Under the pieces are notes generated by a model. It saw nothing but the letters and a program-made list of their open reading frames with translations, made no database searches and was not told the origin of the DNA. The translations under genes were made by a program, and so were the position numbers. This document shows positions 41,984-51,500 of a DNA stretch of 55,616 bases, piece after piece. Origin of the DNA: Bacteroidales bacterium (GTDB taxonomy: Bacteria > Bacteroidota > Bacteroidia > Bacteroidales > P3); contig JAFSYK010000072.1 of the NCBI GenBank assembly GCA_017449975.1, forward strand, positions 1-55,616, read 5' to 3'. The number at the start of each line of letters is the position of its first letter. Position 1 is the first letter of the stretch.

Positions 41984-42622
41984 TTACTGTGGTCGGTATT
42001 CTACAAATGTGTGGTCGTCATAGAAGGCCAACAGCTTAATTAACTTCCGTTCTGGTTTGGTAGCCTCTTCTGTTGGGGTGACGTTGCCAGTGGGCATTGT
42101 TGTCGACGGGATGGCTGCCGCTTGTGCGGGAGGAGCGACGGGAGTCGCTGCTATCGGCGCTGCCGGTGCTGCAACAGCCGGCTGTTCTACCGGAACGGAG
42201 GCCACTGGAGCTTGTTGCACGAGAGTGGGCTGTTCAAGGGTAGGTTGCAGCGGCATTTCATTTATGGGATTCTCGTCGGGTTGACTGAAGAGGTCCTGTT
42301 GGACTGCCTCCACCGGTTGCGGAGCAACACGCGGAGCGGTAACAGTCTTTTTTATTGTTGTCGGAGCGGGTGTAGGAGTCGGTGCACTTTGCATGGCCTG
42401 TGCGTAGGGGTGCGCCTCATACATTTCACCTTTTCCAAACATCAGCCAGTTGATGTCGATTTCTGGATAGCGACGGATGACTTTCATCACGAAATCCAGA
42501 CTGGGGTTGTTGCGGCCCGACAGGATGTGCGACATGCCGCTGGGCTGTATGCCAATCTCCTCAGCAAACTGTCGCGCTGTAATATTCTTTGCCTTTAATA
42601 ATAAATTGATGCGGTTGACCAT
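41984..42622 (-). CDS. XRE-family HTH regulator with Pro/Ala-rich tail
   Basis: A 212-residue protein. Residues 1-65 are a Cro/C1-type helix-turn-helix (LKAKNITARQFAEEIGIQ, then SGMSHILSGRNNPSLDFVMK). Residues 75-190 are a Pro/Ala/Gln-rich low-complexity linker. A short C-terminal block (KLIKLLAFYDDHTFVEYRPQ) looks like a terminal strand motif that may dimerise or bind partners. This layout occurs in uncharacterised Bacteroidetes regulators that are not phage repressors. The upstream region carries six copies of an ACATTTGT-type motif, two of them bracketing the promoter, so autoregulation is likely. Confidence 0.85.
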   Translation of the reverse strand: MVNRINLLLKAKNITARQFAEEIGIQPSGMSHILSGRNNPSLDFVMKVIRRYPEIDINWLMFGKGEMYEAHPYAQAMQSAPTPTPAPTTIKKTVTAPRVAPQPVEAVQQDLFSQPDENPINEMPLQPTLEQPTLVQQAPVASVPVEQPAVAAPAAPIAATPVAPPAQAAAIPSTTMPTGNVTPTEEATKPERKLIKLLAFYDDHTFVEYRPQ

Positions 42623-42641
42623 AATCGTTGTAACAAGTAGT

Positions 42642-42900
42642 AATTACAAATGCAAAGATACAGAAATAAATAATCACATTTGTAATTGAATTATAAATAT
42701 ACATTTGTAATTATTTCAGAGTGACCAATTAAATATAAAGCATAGAATTAAATGATAGTTGTTTATAAATTGAGTATTAAATATTTATACTAGTATATTT
42801 ATTTTGAGATATACTATATTTACATCTGTATTTATACTTAAATTTACTTTTATAATTTTTATTCACTTTACATTTGTATTGATAAATATATTACAAATGT
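42642..42900. promoter_or_regulatory. Candidate operator cluster of the XRE regulator
   Basis: Six copies of ACATTTGTAATT or its complement: 42642-42652 (inverted), 42676-42687, 42701-42712, 42822-42832 (ACATCTGTATT), 42870-42880 and 42890-42900 (inverted). The last two form a dyad with 9-bp spacing; the first overlaps the promoter box. Surrounding DNA is very AT-rich, so some chance matches are possible. Confidence 0.6.
42652..42660 (-). promoter_or_regulatory. Promoter -7 box for the XRE gene
   Basis: Minus-strand TATCTTTGC, perfect TAnnTTTGC, 29 nt before ATG 42622 and overlapping the first operator-like motif. Confidence 0.7.
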
Positions 42901-43377
42901 TATATAAATTGATCTCAAATATTATAGATGCAATCACTTTAATTTCTCATTAAAATAACTCGCCGCTGAACCGCTAACACTCCCATTTAACCGCCAAGCG
43001 CTATCCCCCCTACCCTAATTTTTAACCTTTTTCCATTCCCCTTCCAGAATTGCATATTTGATGTTCTTCGTATATTTGTATAAGAATATCGGATTCTAAG
43101 AAGCTATAGGATGATCTAGGAAATTCTAGAATACTCTAGGAGTTTCTAGGAATCCTAAATCCTCCTACCCCACCCTCCAACCCATTCCCCCTTTAACTCT
43201 CTTCCCTCCAACTTAAACACTAAATCTCTCCAACCCTCTAACCCTCTAACCCATGAACTACGACACCCGTGGAAAAGTATTGAAAAAGGCTGTCGTATGG
43301 TAGAGCTTTTAATTTTATCGTAAAAGCGATGCCATCTTTCAGCTGACGGTGGAATTCCTAGTGCCTTCCAAAAAATC
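42901..43377. other. Intergenic region with short-word arrays
   Basis: No gene seen. 42901-42960 is AT-rich. 43075-43160 carries TCTAGG/TTCTAGAA words related to array B. 43160-43255 is pyrimidine-rich with CCTCCAACCC/CTCTAACCC words. 43256-43377 shows nothing recognisable before the terminator. Confidence 0.6.
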
Positions 43378-43407
43378 AGCGGGGCTTGGAATTCTCCAAG
43401 CCCCGCT
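43378..43407 (-). terminator. Terminator of the type A T9SS cargo gene
   Basis: 13-bp arms AGCGGGGCTTGGA / TCCAAGCCCCGCT, loop ATTC, followed on the minus strand by GATTTTTT; 27 bp beyond the stop. Confidence 0.9.
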
Positions 43408-43433
43408 GCGGGTTTCAGTTGTCTCTGATTGTC

Positions 43434-46400
43434 TTATTTCACCACGGCGATGCGTCTGGCGGGCTGTTCGTCCACGCGCAGCAGATAGACGCCGGTCTCG
43501 GGGATGTCGATGGTGAGTGTCTCTTTGGCGGTGCCGCTGTAGAGCATGCGACCCAGCGCGTCGACCAGCGCCACATGGCGACCTTCGGCGCCGCTGACCA
43601 GGAGGCGACCGTTGCGCACAACCAACGTCACGCCGTCCTCAACGATATCTTCGATGCCCTGTGTCGGAATGAAGTAAGCGATGTAGGTTACGTCGAACCT
43701 TACCACGACATCGCGCGGGTTGTCTCTATTGTTGTCGTTCCAACGATCAAACTGGTAGCCTGGGTTCGGATAGGCCTGGATCTGAATTGTGTCGCCAGAC
43801 ACGTATGTGTTGCTGCCCGACACGGTGCCACGGTTGATGTCGGAACTCTGCACGGTTATCGTGTAGTACTCGGTGACACTTCCGCCGCCCGCGCAGGGGG
43901 TGTCGGTCTCGTAGAACTCGGCGGGCAGACCCATGGCGCTGTACGGCGTGGCATAGAGAGTGTCGCCGTTGGAGTTGATGACCTCGAACGAGCAGACCTC
44001 GTCGGCGTTGCCCGACAGCCAGTTGAGTTCCATGTGCATGTTGGCGCAGATGCGCTCGGTGTGGGTGTTGTAGCTGCCCTGTCTGAGGGTGAAGACGCAG
44101 AGCGTGCTGTTGGCAGCCACCAGTTCCAGTCGGCCGCCGTTCCAGCCGTCGCCGCTGGAGGAATGGCCCACGATGTCGATATAGCACTCGTCGCCGGCGC
44201 AGCCGGTCTTGAAGCGCTCTGTCACGGCCTCGCCGGTGTCACCGACTCCGCAGATGGGACGCACCGTGATGTCGTAGTTGGTGAAGGGCTGCAGACCCGT
44301 GACCGTGTAGTTGGGGGTGTTGCTGGTGCCCTTCAGCACATTGTTGGCGTAGATGGCCCACTGCGTGCCGCCGCGCGGTGCCCAGTGGCAGGTGATGCTG
44401 CTGGCGTCGGAGCTGTCGTAGGTCAGCTCGGCGATGGGACGGCAGTCGGGGATGGCCTCCACGTGGAAGTCGAAGAAATAGATAAAGTGGAAAGCGTTGT
44501 TGACGATGGGGCTCACCACCACACGGTTACCTGTTCCGGTGTAAGTGTCCAGATAGCTGATATACTCGTCGTGCGATGTGTTGGGGTTGCCGGCGGGCAC
44601 GGCGACCGTGTCGACCCACACCACATCGGAGCAGTCGTCCAGGCTGGCGATACCCACGGCAAAGGAACCCTCGTCGGACGAGGCAACCCAGGTGCGCAGA
44701 CGGGCGCCGTTCAGCGGTTCGGCGATGGCGGGCAGCATGAACCACTGGTTCTGGGCACCGTTGCGCACATAGCCGCGGTGGCTGTCGGTGAGACGACCTC
44801 TCAAAAAGACTGACGAGAAACTCCAGCATTCGGCGAAGCCGTTCTCGGCGGCGGCAATCATATCGGTCTGTGTGAAGTCAAACGGCAGGTGGAACAGTGC
44901 GCACTCTGTCGAAAAGTTGATGGGCGAACTGTAGCGTACCGTCGTGCCACATACCACGCCGAGGCGCACCTCGTAGTAGGTGGCGGGAGTGAGGTTCTGG
45001 ATGGTGTAGCTGCTGACATTGGTCATGCTGCTCGAGGTGGTCCAGGTGGTGCCACCCTGTTCGCGGTATTCCACATAGTAGGTCATCGTGTTGTCGCCAT
45101 ACCAGGTGATGGTGGCCTGGTCGCTGCTGGTGGAGCTGACCACCACTGCCGGCGGCTCGCAGGTCAGTTCGCTGTTGCAGGCGCCCACAAAACGGATATC
45201 GGGCTGCTTGTAGGTGCCGGTGATGGAGCTGGTGCCGAACTTGTAGTAGGTCTTGCTCTCGGTGCTGTGCCACCACCAGTTGGCGGCGGCGCTGAGCGAT
45301 GTGCCCACCTGGGTGCTGTCCTCGACGACGACCAGCACATTCGAGTGGCCGTCATAGACAAAGGGTGTAGTGAACAGCAGCGTGTCCCACTCCTGTGCCG
45401 GCAGCTGGTAGAGCACATGCTGGGCGACCATCTGCAGGCCCGTCGTGCTCACCGACGAGGTCAGCGAGTCAAGGGTGCTGTGGCCGATGAAGATAGTCAG
45501 GTAGCGGTTCAGCGCGCTGGTGTTCTCGCTGAGAAGACGGTGGTAGGCGATGCCGCGGATGGTGTCCATGCTGTAAAGCACATCGGAATCGTAGAGCACC
45601 TGGCTGAAGCTGGTGCCGTAGGCGGTGGAGAAAGGTATCTCACCCATATACTGACTGGTGCTCGAGTGAAGCGCGCTCTCGCCGCAGTGGCGGAAGTTGA
45701 CCGTGATGGTCAGCGCCTCCGAGGTGTCGCCAGCACCGCAGACGGTGTAGAACGTAGCCGTGTACTCGTGCGAGCGGTCCAGGCCGGTGAAGATGTGCGA
45801 CGTGGCACCCGTACTCATCTCTGCCACATCGGGTACCGACGGGTCAGTGAGGTCGTGCAGCACCGTCCATACGCCAGTCGCCGTGTTGCCACGACCGTCC
45901 ATCTCCCACTGGTAGGAGGCGGCGTCGAGGCCGCTGCCCACCTGCACCAGGTTGCGGATGCTGTAGCAGCTCAGCTCGGTGGTAAAGGTGTTGGAACGGG
46001 TGTCGCTGGTGTCGCCCGCGCGGCAGATGGTGCGCACCCACACCGTGTAGTCGGTATTGGGCGTGAGGTTGGTCAGTGTCGTGTTGTTGTTGGACACCAC
46101 CACATGCTGGCTGCCAGCCATCGTGCCTGTGGTGCTATAGTTCACCGCATAGCCCTGAGCGCCGTTGATGGAGCTCCAGGCGATGTGGGCGCTCGAGGGA
46201 CCCACCTGCGACACGTTCACTATCGCCGGCTTCTCGCAGCTGTTGATGGTAGTGATGTTCACATTGTCGATGTAGGCGTTGCTATACTGTCCGTAGGTAC
46301 TGCTCGAGGTGCCTTGGAAGATGATGTAGCCCTGCGATGTGATGGTCGTCAGGGTGTCGGTATGCACCTCGTATGTTTGCCACACATATCCGGGGCTGTA

Positions 46401-46802
46401 GGAGCCCACAAAGATATAGGTGCTGACATCCGTGGGGTCGGTGGCGATGTAGACACGCAGACCACTCTTGTAGGCCGAGAAAGAGAACTCCAGGCTGTTG
46501 AGCGGAGCGGGAATCAGCGGCGTGGCGACGGAGATGACGCCCGACGGAGTCGATGAGGGGCACTGTCCGTTAAAGTTCAGAACTTTTCCGTAGCTGCTAC
46601 CATAGTTGTAGACATTTGGGTAGGTGGCGTTGCCGTTTACCATCGATGCAACACGTGTCCAGCAGTCGGGCAGACTGTTGCCGCCTACATCGGTGCAGCT
46701 CTCAAAATCATCGTTCCACGGCAGCGAGGTGATGCAACCGCCCTGTGCGTGGAGTGCCATCGGCAGCAAAGCCAACAGCATAAGAGTAAAAATCTTTCTC
46801 AT
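43434..46802 (-). CDS. Large secreted multidomain protein with type A T9SS sorting domain
   Basis: A 1122-residue surface or secreted protein. Signal peptide MRKIFTLMLLALLPMALHAQ. An N-terminal jellyroll resembling MAM/choice-of-anchor domains (SLPWNDDFESC ... LPDCWTRV ... AYIDNVNI) follows. Several fibronectin type III repeats recur (CEKPAIVNVSQVGPSSAHIAW, LTPNTDYTVWVRTICRAGDT; LTPATYYEVRLGVVCG; LQPFTNYDITVRPICGVGDTGEA). An InlB-B-like repeat (GTVSGSNTYVSGDTIQIQAY, PGYQFDRWND) comes before the last 70 residues, a type A T9SS domain (LVVRNGRLLVSG, VALVDALGRMLYSG, GVYLLRVDEQPARRIAVVK). No catalytic module is recognisable; adhesion is the likely role. Own promoter at 47005. Confidence 0.9.
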   Translation of the reverse strand: MRKIFTLMLLALLPMALHAQGGCITSLPWNDDFESCTDVGGNSLPDCWTRVASMVNGNATYPNVYNYGSSYGKVLNFNGQCPSSTPSGVISVATPLIPAPLNSLEFSFSAYKSGLRVYIATDPTDVSTYIFVGSYSPGYVWQTYEVHTDTLTTITSQGYIIFQGTSSSTYGQYSNAYIDNVNITTINSCEKPAIVNVSQVGPSSAHIAWSSINGAQGYAVNYSTTGTMAGSQHVVVSNNNTTLTNLTPNTDYTVWVRTICRAGDTSDTRSNTFTTELSCYSIRNLVQVGSGLDAASYQWEMDGRGNTATGVWTVLHDLTDPSVPDVAEMSTGATSHIFTGLDRSHEYTATFYTVCGAGDTSEALTITVNFRHCGESALHSSTSQYMGEIPFSTAYGTSFSQVLYDSDVLYSMDTIRGIAYHRLLSENTSALNRYLTIFIGHSTLDSLTSSVSTTGLQMVAQHVLYQLPAQEWDTLLFTTPFVYDGHSNVLVVVEDSTQVGTSLSAAANWWWHSTESKTYYKFGTSSITGTYKQPDIRFVGACNSELTCEPPAVVVSSTSSDQATITWYGDNTMTYYVEYREQGGTTWTTSSSMTNVSSYTIQNLTPATYYEVRLGVVCGTTVRYSSPINFSTECALFHLPFDFTQTDMIAAAENGFAECWSFSSVFLRGRLTDSHRGYVRNGAQNQWFMLPAIAEPLNGARLRTWVASSDEGSFAVGIASLDDCSDVVWVDTVAVPAGNPNTSHDEYISYLDTYTGTGNRVVVSPIVNNAFHFIYFFDFHVEAIPDCRPIAELTYDSSDASSITCHWAPRGGTQWAIYANNVLKGTSNTPNYTVTGLQPFTNYDITVRPICGVGDTGEAVTERFKTGCAGDECYIDIVGHSSSGDGWNGGRLELVAANSTLCVFTLRQGSYNTHTERICANMHMELNWLSGNADEVCSFEVINSNGDTLYATPYSAMGLPAEFYETDTPCAGGGSVTEYYTITVQSSDINRGTVSGSNTYVSGDTIQIQAYPNPGYQFDRWNDNNRDNPRDVVVRFDVTYIAYFIPTQGIEDIVEDGVTLVVRNGRLLVSGAEGRHVALVDALGRMLYSGTAKETLTIDIPETGVYLLRVDEQPARRIAVVK

Positions 46803-46815
46803 AGTTGAGTTTTTT

Positions 46816-46970
46816 TAGGGTTTTATAGGTTAAAAAGGTTTGAGGGTTTAAAAGGTTCAAGGGTTTGAATATGTGAAGTTGTGAAAATGTGAAGTTGTGA
46901 ACTTAACATCTTAACACCTTCTCATCTTAACATCTTAACATTTTACCGCTAACCGCTAACTGCTAACTGC
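46816..46970. repeat. Short-word array K in the leader of the large T9SS cargo gene
   Basis: Blocks in order: AAGGTTTGAGGGTTTAAAAG words, GTGAAGTTGTGAAAATG words, CTTAACATCTTAACA words, CCGCTAACCGCTAACTGCTA words. The second and third blocks match array H. It lies between promoter (47005) and start codon (46802). Confidence 0.85.
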
Positions 46971-47004
46971 TTTTTTATTTGGTATTATATATAATTTATA
47001 AATT

Positions 47005-47013
47005 GCAAAGATA
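47005..47013 (-). promoter_or_regulatory. Promoter -7 box for the large T9SS cargo gene
   Basis: Minus-strand TATCTTTGC, perfect TAnnTTTGC, about 200 nt upstream of ATG 46802. Confidence 0.65.
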
Positions 47014-47095
47014 AATTTTTTTCCCTTAACCGCTATTCACTTTTCCCTGTTGACAATAAATCAACCACTTTTCCGTTTATACAATGAAAGTTCTC

Positions 47096-47104
47096 TACCT
47101 TTGC
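47096..47104 (+). promoter_or_regulatory. Promoter -7 box for the 37-aa lipoprotein gene
   Basis: TACCTTTGC, perfect TAnnTTTGC, 28 bp before ATG 47133. Confidence 0.75.
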
Positions 47105-47132
47105 ATTATTAATTGAATCAATATTTCCTATT

Positions 47133-47246
47133 ATGAAAAAGACATTGTTTATTGTTTTGGGTCTGATGCTGGCCAGCATTGCTATCTCGGCCTGCTCCCA
47201 CCACACTTGTCCCGCCTACCGTGGGTCTATCTCCATGGCGGAATAA
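47133..47246 (+). CDS. Tiny lipoprotein, 37 aa
   Basis: A complete 37-codon gene. MKKTLFIVLGLMLASIAISA is a lipoprotein signal peptide with lipobox ISAC, leaving a 17-residue mature peptide CSHHTCPAYRGSISMAE anchored at Cys21. A good promoter box lies 28 bp upstream and a hairpin with a T-run (47267-47294) follows, so it is a stand-alone transcription unit. The CPAY-type core recalls other very small Bacteroidales lipoproteins of unknown role. Two further features, His-His and a second Cys, could bind metal. The DUF389 gene follows 74 bp later. Confidence 0.75.
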   Translation: MKKTLFIVLGLMLASIAISACSHHTCPAYRGSISMAE

Positions 47247-47266
47247 CGACATGACCAACCATTGAC

Positions 47267-47294
47267 AAGCCACCCGTTCAGGATGGCTTTTTTT
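47267..47294 (+). terminator. Hairpin terminator after the 37-aa lipoprotein gene
   Basis: Stem AAGCCA / TGGCTT with partial extension and a run of seven T, 20 bp after the stop. Confidence 0.8.
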
Positions 47295-47320
47295 GTAATT
47301 TAAATCTTGATCCAAGCAAT

Positions 47321-48502
47321 ATGAAAAATCATTCCCCGCGTTTCTCGTCGCTGATTAAGCGATTGTCGCTGCAAGGTCACATCGATGTGGATGCCGCCGC
47401 ACGTGACATTGAGAGCAACATCTATTTCACCGGCCCCAACACCTACATTTTGGCTTTCGCCATCATCGTGGCCTCCATCGGATTGAATGTCAACTCTATC
47501 CCTGTGATAATCGGTGCCATGTTGATTTCCCCGTTGATGGGTCCCATCATTGGCTTTGGCATGTCGTTGGGCACCAATAATTTCAAGATGTTGCGTGAGT
47601 CGCTGAAGAACTTGGCGGTGATGGTGGCCATCAGTATCATCACCTCTACCCTTTACTTCCTACTCACGCCGCTGCAGCTCGACAACCCCACCGAGCTGCT
47701 GGCGCGTACCAACCCCACCATCTACGATGTGCTGATTGCCACGGTCAGTGGTCTGGCGGGCATCCTTGAGACCAGCCGCAAAAGCAAGGGCACCGTTATC
47801 GCTGGTGTAGCTATCGCCACGGCACTGATGCCGCCGCTGTGTACCATCGGTTTCGGCATCGCCACCCTCAACCTGCACTATGCGCTCGGCGCACTCTACC
47901 TCTTCTTCATCAACAGTGTCTTCATCGCTTTTGCCACCTTTGCCGGTGTGAAATATTTGGGCTTCAAGACCGTTCAGGAGCTCGATCCTATCCAGCAGCG
48001 TCGCAACCGCCGTCGGCTGGCTTTGTTGGTGACGGTAATCATCATCCCCAGCATCATCTCCGCTGTGAACATGGTGCAGCGCAACAATTTCGAGCGCAAC
48101 GCCGATGCCTTTGTCAAAGGTTGCAGCAGCCTTGAGCGCAATTATATCTACGACCACCGCATCGACCACGAGACCTCGCCGTCGACCGTGGAACTGATGC
48201 TGCTGACCGACGAAATCGACAGCGTTGCCAAGGAGCAGATTTTTGCATTGGCCGATATGAACAACATCGCCCGCGGCCAGGTGCGTTTCAAAGTCAACGT
48301 GTCTGGGCTGGGCGTGAACAACAAACTGCTGGAGGAGGTGTTGCAACGCGAGGCCAATCAGATGGAGTATAAAGACAGCATCATCGCCCGACTGCAACGA
48401 GAAAACGACTTGCTGCGAGAACGCGAACAGAAGTATATCGAAAACATGTCCGTCATTGTAGAGCAATGGGCCCAGGAGGGCAAGACCAAAAAACGTAAAT
48501 AA
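47321..48502 (+). CDS. DUF389 family membrane protein
   Basis: A 393-residue inner-membrane protein. The conserved DUF389 core spans about residues 40-245: TYILAFAIIVASIGLNVNS, IIGAMLISPLMGPIIGFG, TVSGLAGILETSRKSKGTV, VIAGVAIATALMPPLCTIG, with roughly five to six membrane spans. After residue 265 comes a soluble region, and residues 340-390 form a charged coiled coil (IARLQRENDLLREREQKYI). The biochemical function of the family is unknown to me. Its spacer to the tiny lipoprotein gene contains that gene's terminator and no clear -7 box. Confidence 0.88.
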   Translation: MKNHSPRFSSLIKRLSLQGHIDVDAAARDIESNIYFTGPNTYILAFAIIVASIGLNVNSIPVIIGAMLISPLMGPIIGFGMSLGTNNFKMLRESLKNLAVMVAISIITSTLYFLLTPLQLDNPTELLARTNPTIYDVLIATVSGLAGILETSRKSKGTVIAGVAIATALMPPLCTIGFGIATLNLHYALGALYLFFINSVFIAFATFAGVKYLGFKTVQELDPIQQRRNRRRLALLVTVIIIPSIISAVNMVQRNNFERNADAFVKGCSSLERNYIYDHRIDHETSPSTVELMLLTDEIDSVAKEQIFALADMNNIARGQVRFKVNVSGLGVNNKLLEEVLQREANQMEYKDSIIARLQRENDLLREREQKYIENMSVIVEQWAQEGKTKKRK

Positions 48503-48532
48503 AAAAAAGGGGATTTCAAAATCCCCTTTTTT
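48503..48532. terminator. Bidirectional terminator between DUF389 and AsmA genes
   Basis: 12-bp arms AAAAAAGGGGAT / ATCCCCTTTTTT, loop TTCAAA; it serves both convergent genes. Confidence 0.93.
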
Positions 48533-48534
48533 AT

Positions 48535-51500
48535 TTATCGCACGTTGCGTTCCAGGGCTTGTCGCACCTGGCGTTTGATTTCCATTGTGCGTTCCTGCAC
48601 CTTGTTCTGCTTCTCGGGCTTGAAGAGTTCGGCATAGCGCACCTTGCCCAGTGAGATCTTGGGCTTCTTCAGATCGCCCTTCACGTCGACCGCCAAACGC
48701 ACGGGCAACGGACATTTGAGCAACTCGAGGTGGTAGTTGCAGTTGTTGTCGAGGGTGTGGCGACCGGCCACGCAAACCTGATACTTGTCCATGCTCAGCA
48801 GGAACGGGAAGACCTCCAGCTCGTTGCGGAAGACGGTCATCTCGACATCGAGGCTGTCAATCTTGTTCTCGGTCTTCTTCTTGAACATGAGCAGCGACGA
48901 AATCTTGTCGAAGGTCTCGTTGTCGAGCACCACGAGGTCCTTGCCGCTGATGGCGGCGGCACCGAGCATGGTGCTGTATTTGGGCTTGTAGTCGGCAAAG
49001 AGATAGGTTTCGGCTGCCAGGTGGAAGTCGGCGTTGCCCTTGAACGACTTGAGCATAGGCACCAGCGTGTCGATGGTGGGTATCATGTCGATGAGCTCGT
49101 CGATCTGTATGTCGAGCAGGTGGAAGTCCAGTCCCACAAAGAGGTGGTTGAAGCGCGGCGTTTTGTAGACGCCGGTCAGCTGCATGCGTGCCGCCTTGCA
49201 GACAAAACCCATCTGGTCGAGCACCACGACGCCGTCGTTGACGGTGAGTCCGCCGCCCACGTGCGACAGCTTGTTGCCGAATGCCAGGCAGTTGTCGATG
49301 TGGGTGTTGAAGGCAATGTCGACGTTCTTGGGCACGATGAAGGGGTTGGCTGTGGCGGGAGCCTCCAGTTTCTGGGCCTCGAGCGTGTCCTTGTCGGTGC
49401 CCAGTCCGCTGAACATCGTCATCAGCTGGTCGACATCGGTATAGGTGGAATGGAAGTCCAGCCGGCCCCGCAGCATCTGTTTGCGCACCAGGTAATCCTC
49501 CACGCCGTCGATGTGACCGGTGAGGTGATAGTCGGAGAGTCCGCACACCAGGCTGATGTCGACGGTGTCGCAGCGACCGTCGGCGTAGTTCATCTTCATA
49601 TCGTTGACGCGCATCACCTGCTGGATGCTGGGGGTGTAGACCGTGGCCTCGTGCAGGTCGATCCGGACGGCAGGCTTCAGCATGTCGAACAGATTCTCCT
49701 TGCTGCTGTCGTAGTTGGCCTGACCTCGCACCGACAGGCGGTTCACGTTGCCGCCGACAGCTCCGTAGTGGCCGTCCATCAAGGCGGTGGCCAGATTGAA
49801 AGCCACAGCGGGGGCCGTGCCGCCGTCGACAAGGCGGGCGTTGAGCGAGATGCTGGGCGTGGTGGCGTGGATGCTGTCGTAGCGCACGTCGAGGTCGGCC
49901 AGCTGCAGCTGCAACTGCGCCTGCATACGTTGCCAGTCCTGTTGCCGCACCTGCGATAAGGTGGCGTTGGCATACGCCTCCAGATGCGCCGTGCCGGCAA
50001 AGGTCAGCGGCAGGGTGTCGGGCAGGAAGAGCGCGGCATCGTCGGCGGTGGTGTTGGCCTTGAGGTGGGCCTGGAACGGCATCCGGCCCAGCACATCGGT
50101 GGCCGACGCGTCGACAGCGACATCGGTGTGCTGCCACTGCGCCTGCAGTTGCTGCACCTGCGCGTTAACGACAAAGGGGTTCTTCTTATTGTGGGTGGGC
50201 TTCATCTGGGCGCGCACCGTGCCGGCAATGTTGCGCACCGCTCCGGGCAGCTTGCGGGCATCGGCCCAGTGGCCGTTGATGAGGCGCAGCGTGGCGTCGA
50301 CGTTGGGCATCACGCTGTCGGACACCTCTCCCCTACACGTTCCGTTGAGCTGGACGGCGGCGCCCAGGTCCATGCCTTTCTTCCACGAGGTGAACTCGGC
50401 GGGCAGCAGTGCCAGCAGCGGCACCACGTTCCAGCGGTTGGTGGAGAAAGCCACATCGGTGTGCAGCGGCTGTTGCTCAGAGGGCAGATTGACCGCACCA
50501 TTCAGGTTCAGCCGATAGGTGCCGTCGAGTGTCAGCGCGGCGGTGTCCAACTGTATCTGCTGCTTGTCGAGATTGACCGAGAAGGGCACGTTGAGGGCCA
50601 CCAGGTCACCGTGCTTGGCTGTATTGGCATTGCAATATTCCTTGCCGGCCATGCGTACCAGTGCCTGAGGCAGCGTGGTCGCCAGCTGTCCAGCCAGCGT
50701 GTGTTGGTTGCCGTTGGCGTCGAGACGTAAATCAAAGTCGTTGACATTGAAAACCATCTGCTTCTCGTTGTTGCCGCCACGGTAGCCCATCTCACGGCAA
50801 CTCAGTTTCACGGCTGCCTGCATCTTGTCGAGCGACAGCTGTTTGTCCATCGAAATGTTGTCACCTTTGGCGTCGAGGTTCAGTGTCAGTCCGTTGACAT
50901 TGACCTGCATGGATTTCTCTCCACTGCCGTTGTGCATATCCAGTTGCTGACAGGCCAGCATGAGGTCGGCTTGCAAATCGCCGTTGGTCAGGTCGCCTTC
51001 GACGGTCAGGTCGAGGTCGTCAGCCAGTGCCTCCATCCCGTTTTTCCGGTCGGTCCAAGTGGCCGACAGGTTGTTGATGGCGATGGAATGCAGCCGGATG
51101 CTGTCGGGCAGCTTGAAGGTGCTGGATGTGGTGTCTTCCGACTTGGGAAAGATGTCGAAATTGCTCTTGCCATCGGAGGCGACATAGAGGTTGGCTTTCA
51201 TGTCGTTGAGCTGCAACTGCTTGACGATGATGTTGCCGCCATTGAGGAGCGCCTTCAGGTCGAGGCCCACCACCAGTCTGCCCACCTGCAGCAGTGTGTC
51301 GCTGGGGGCACCCTCCATCGGGTTGACCAGTGCCACGTCGTGAATCTCCAGTCCCACGTCGGGATAGGTGGAGAAAAGTGTGAGGTCTACCGATTCAAAG
51401 TGGCTCTCGCAGTCGATATACTTGTTCGACAAGTTGTTGACGATGCTGGTGAGCCGCGACGGCGTGAAGACCAGCCAGAGCGCCACCCCCACCACAATCA

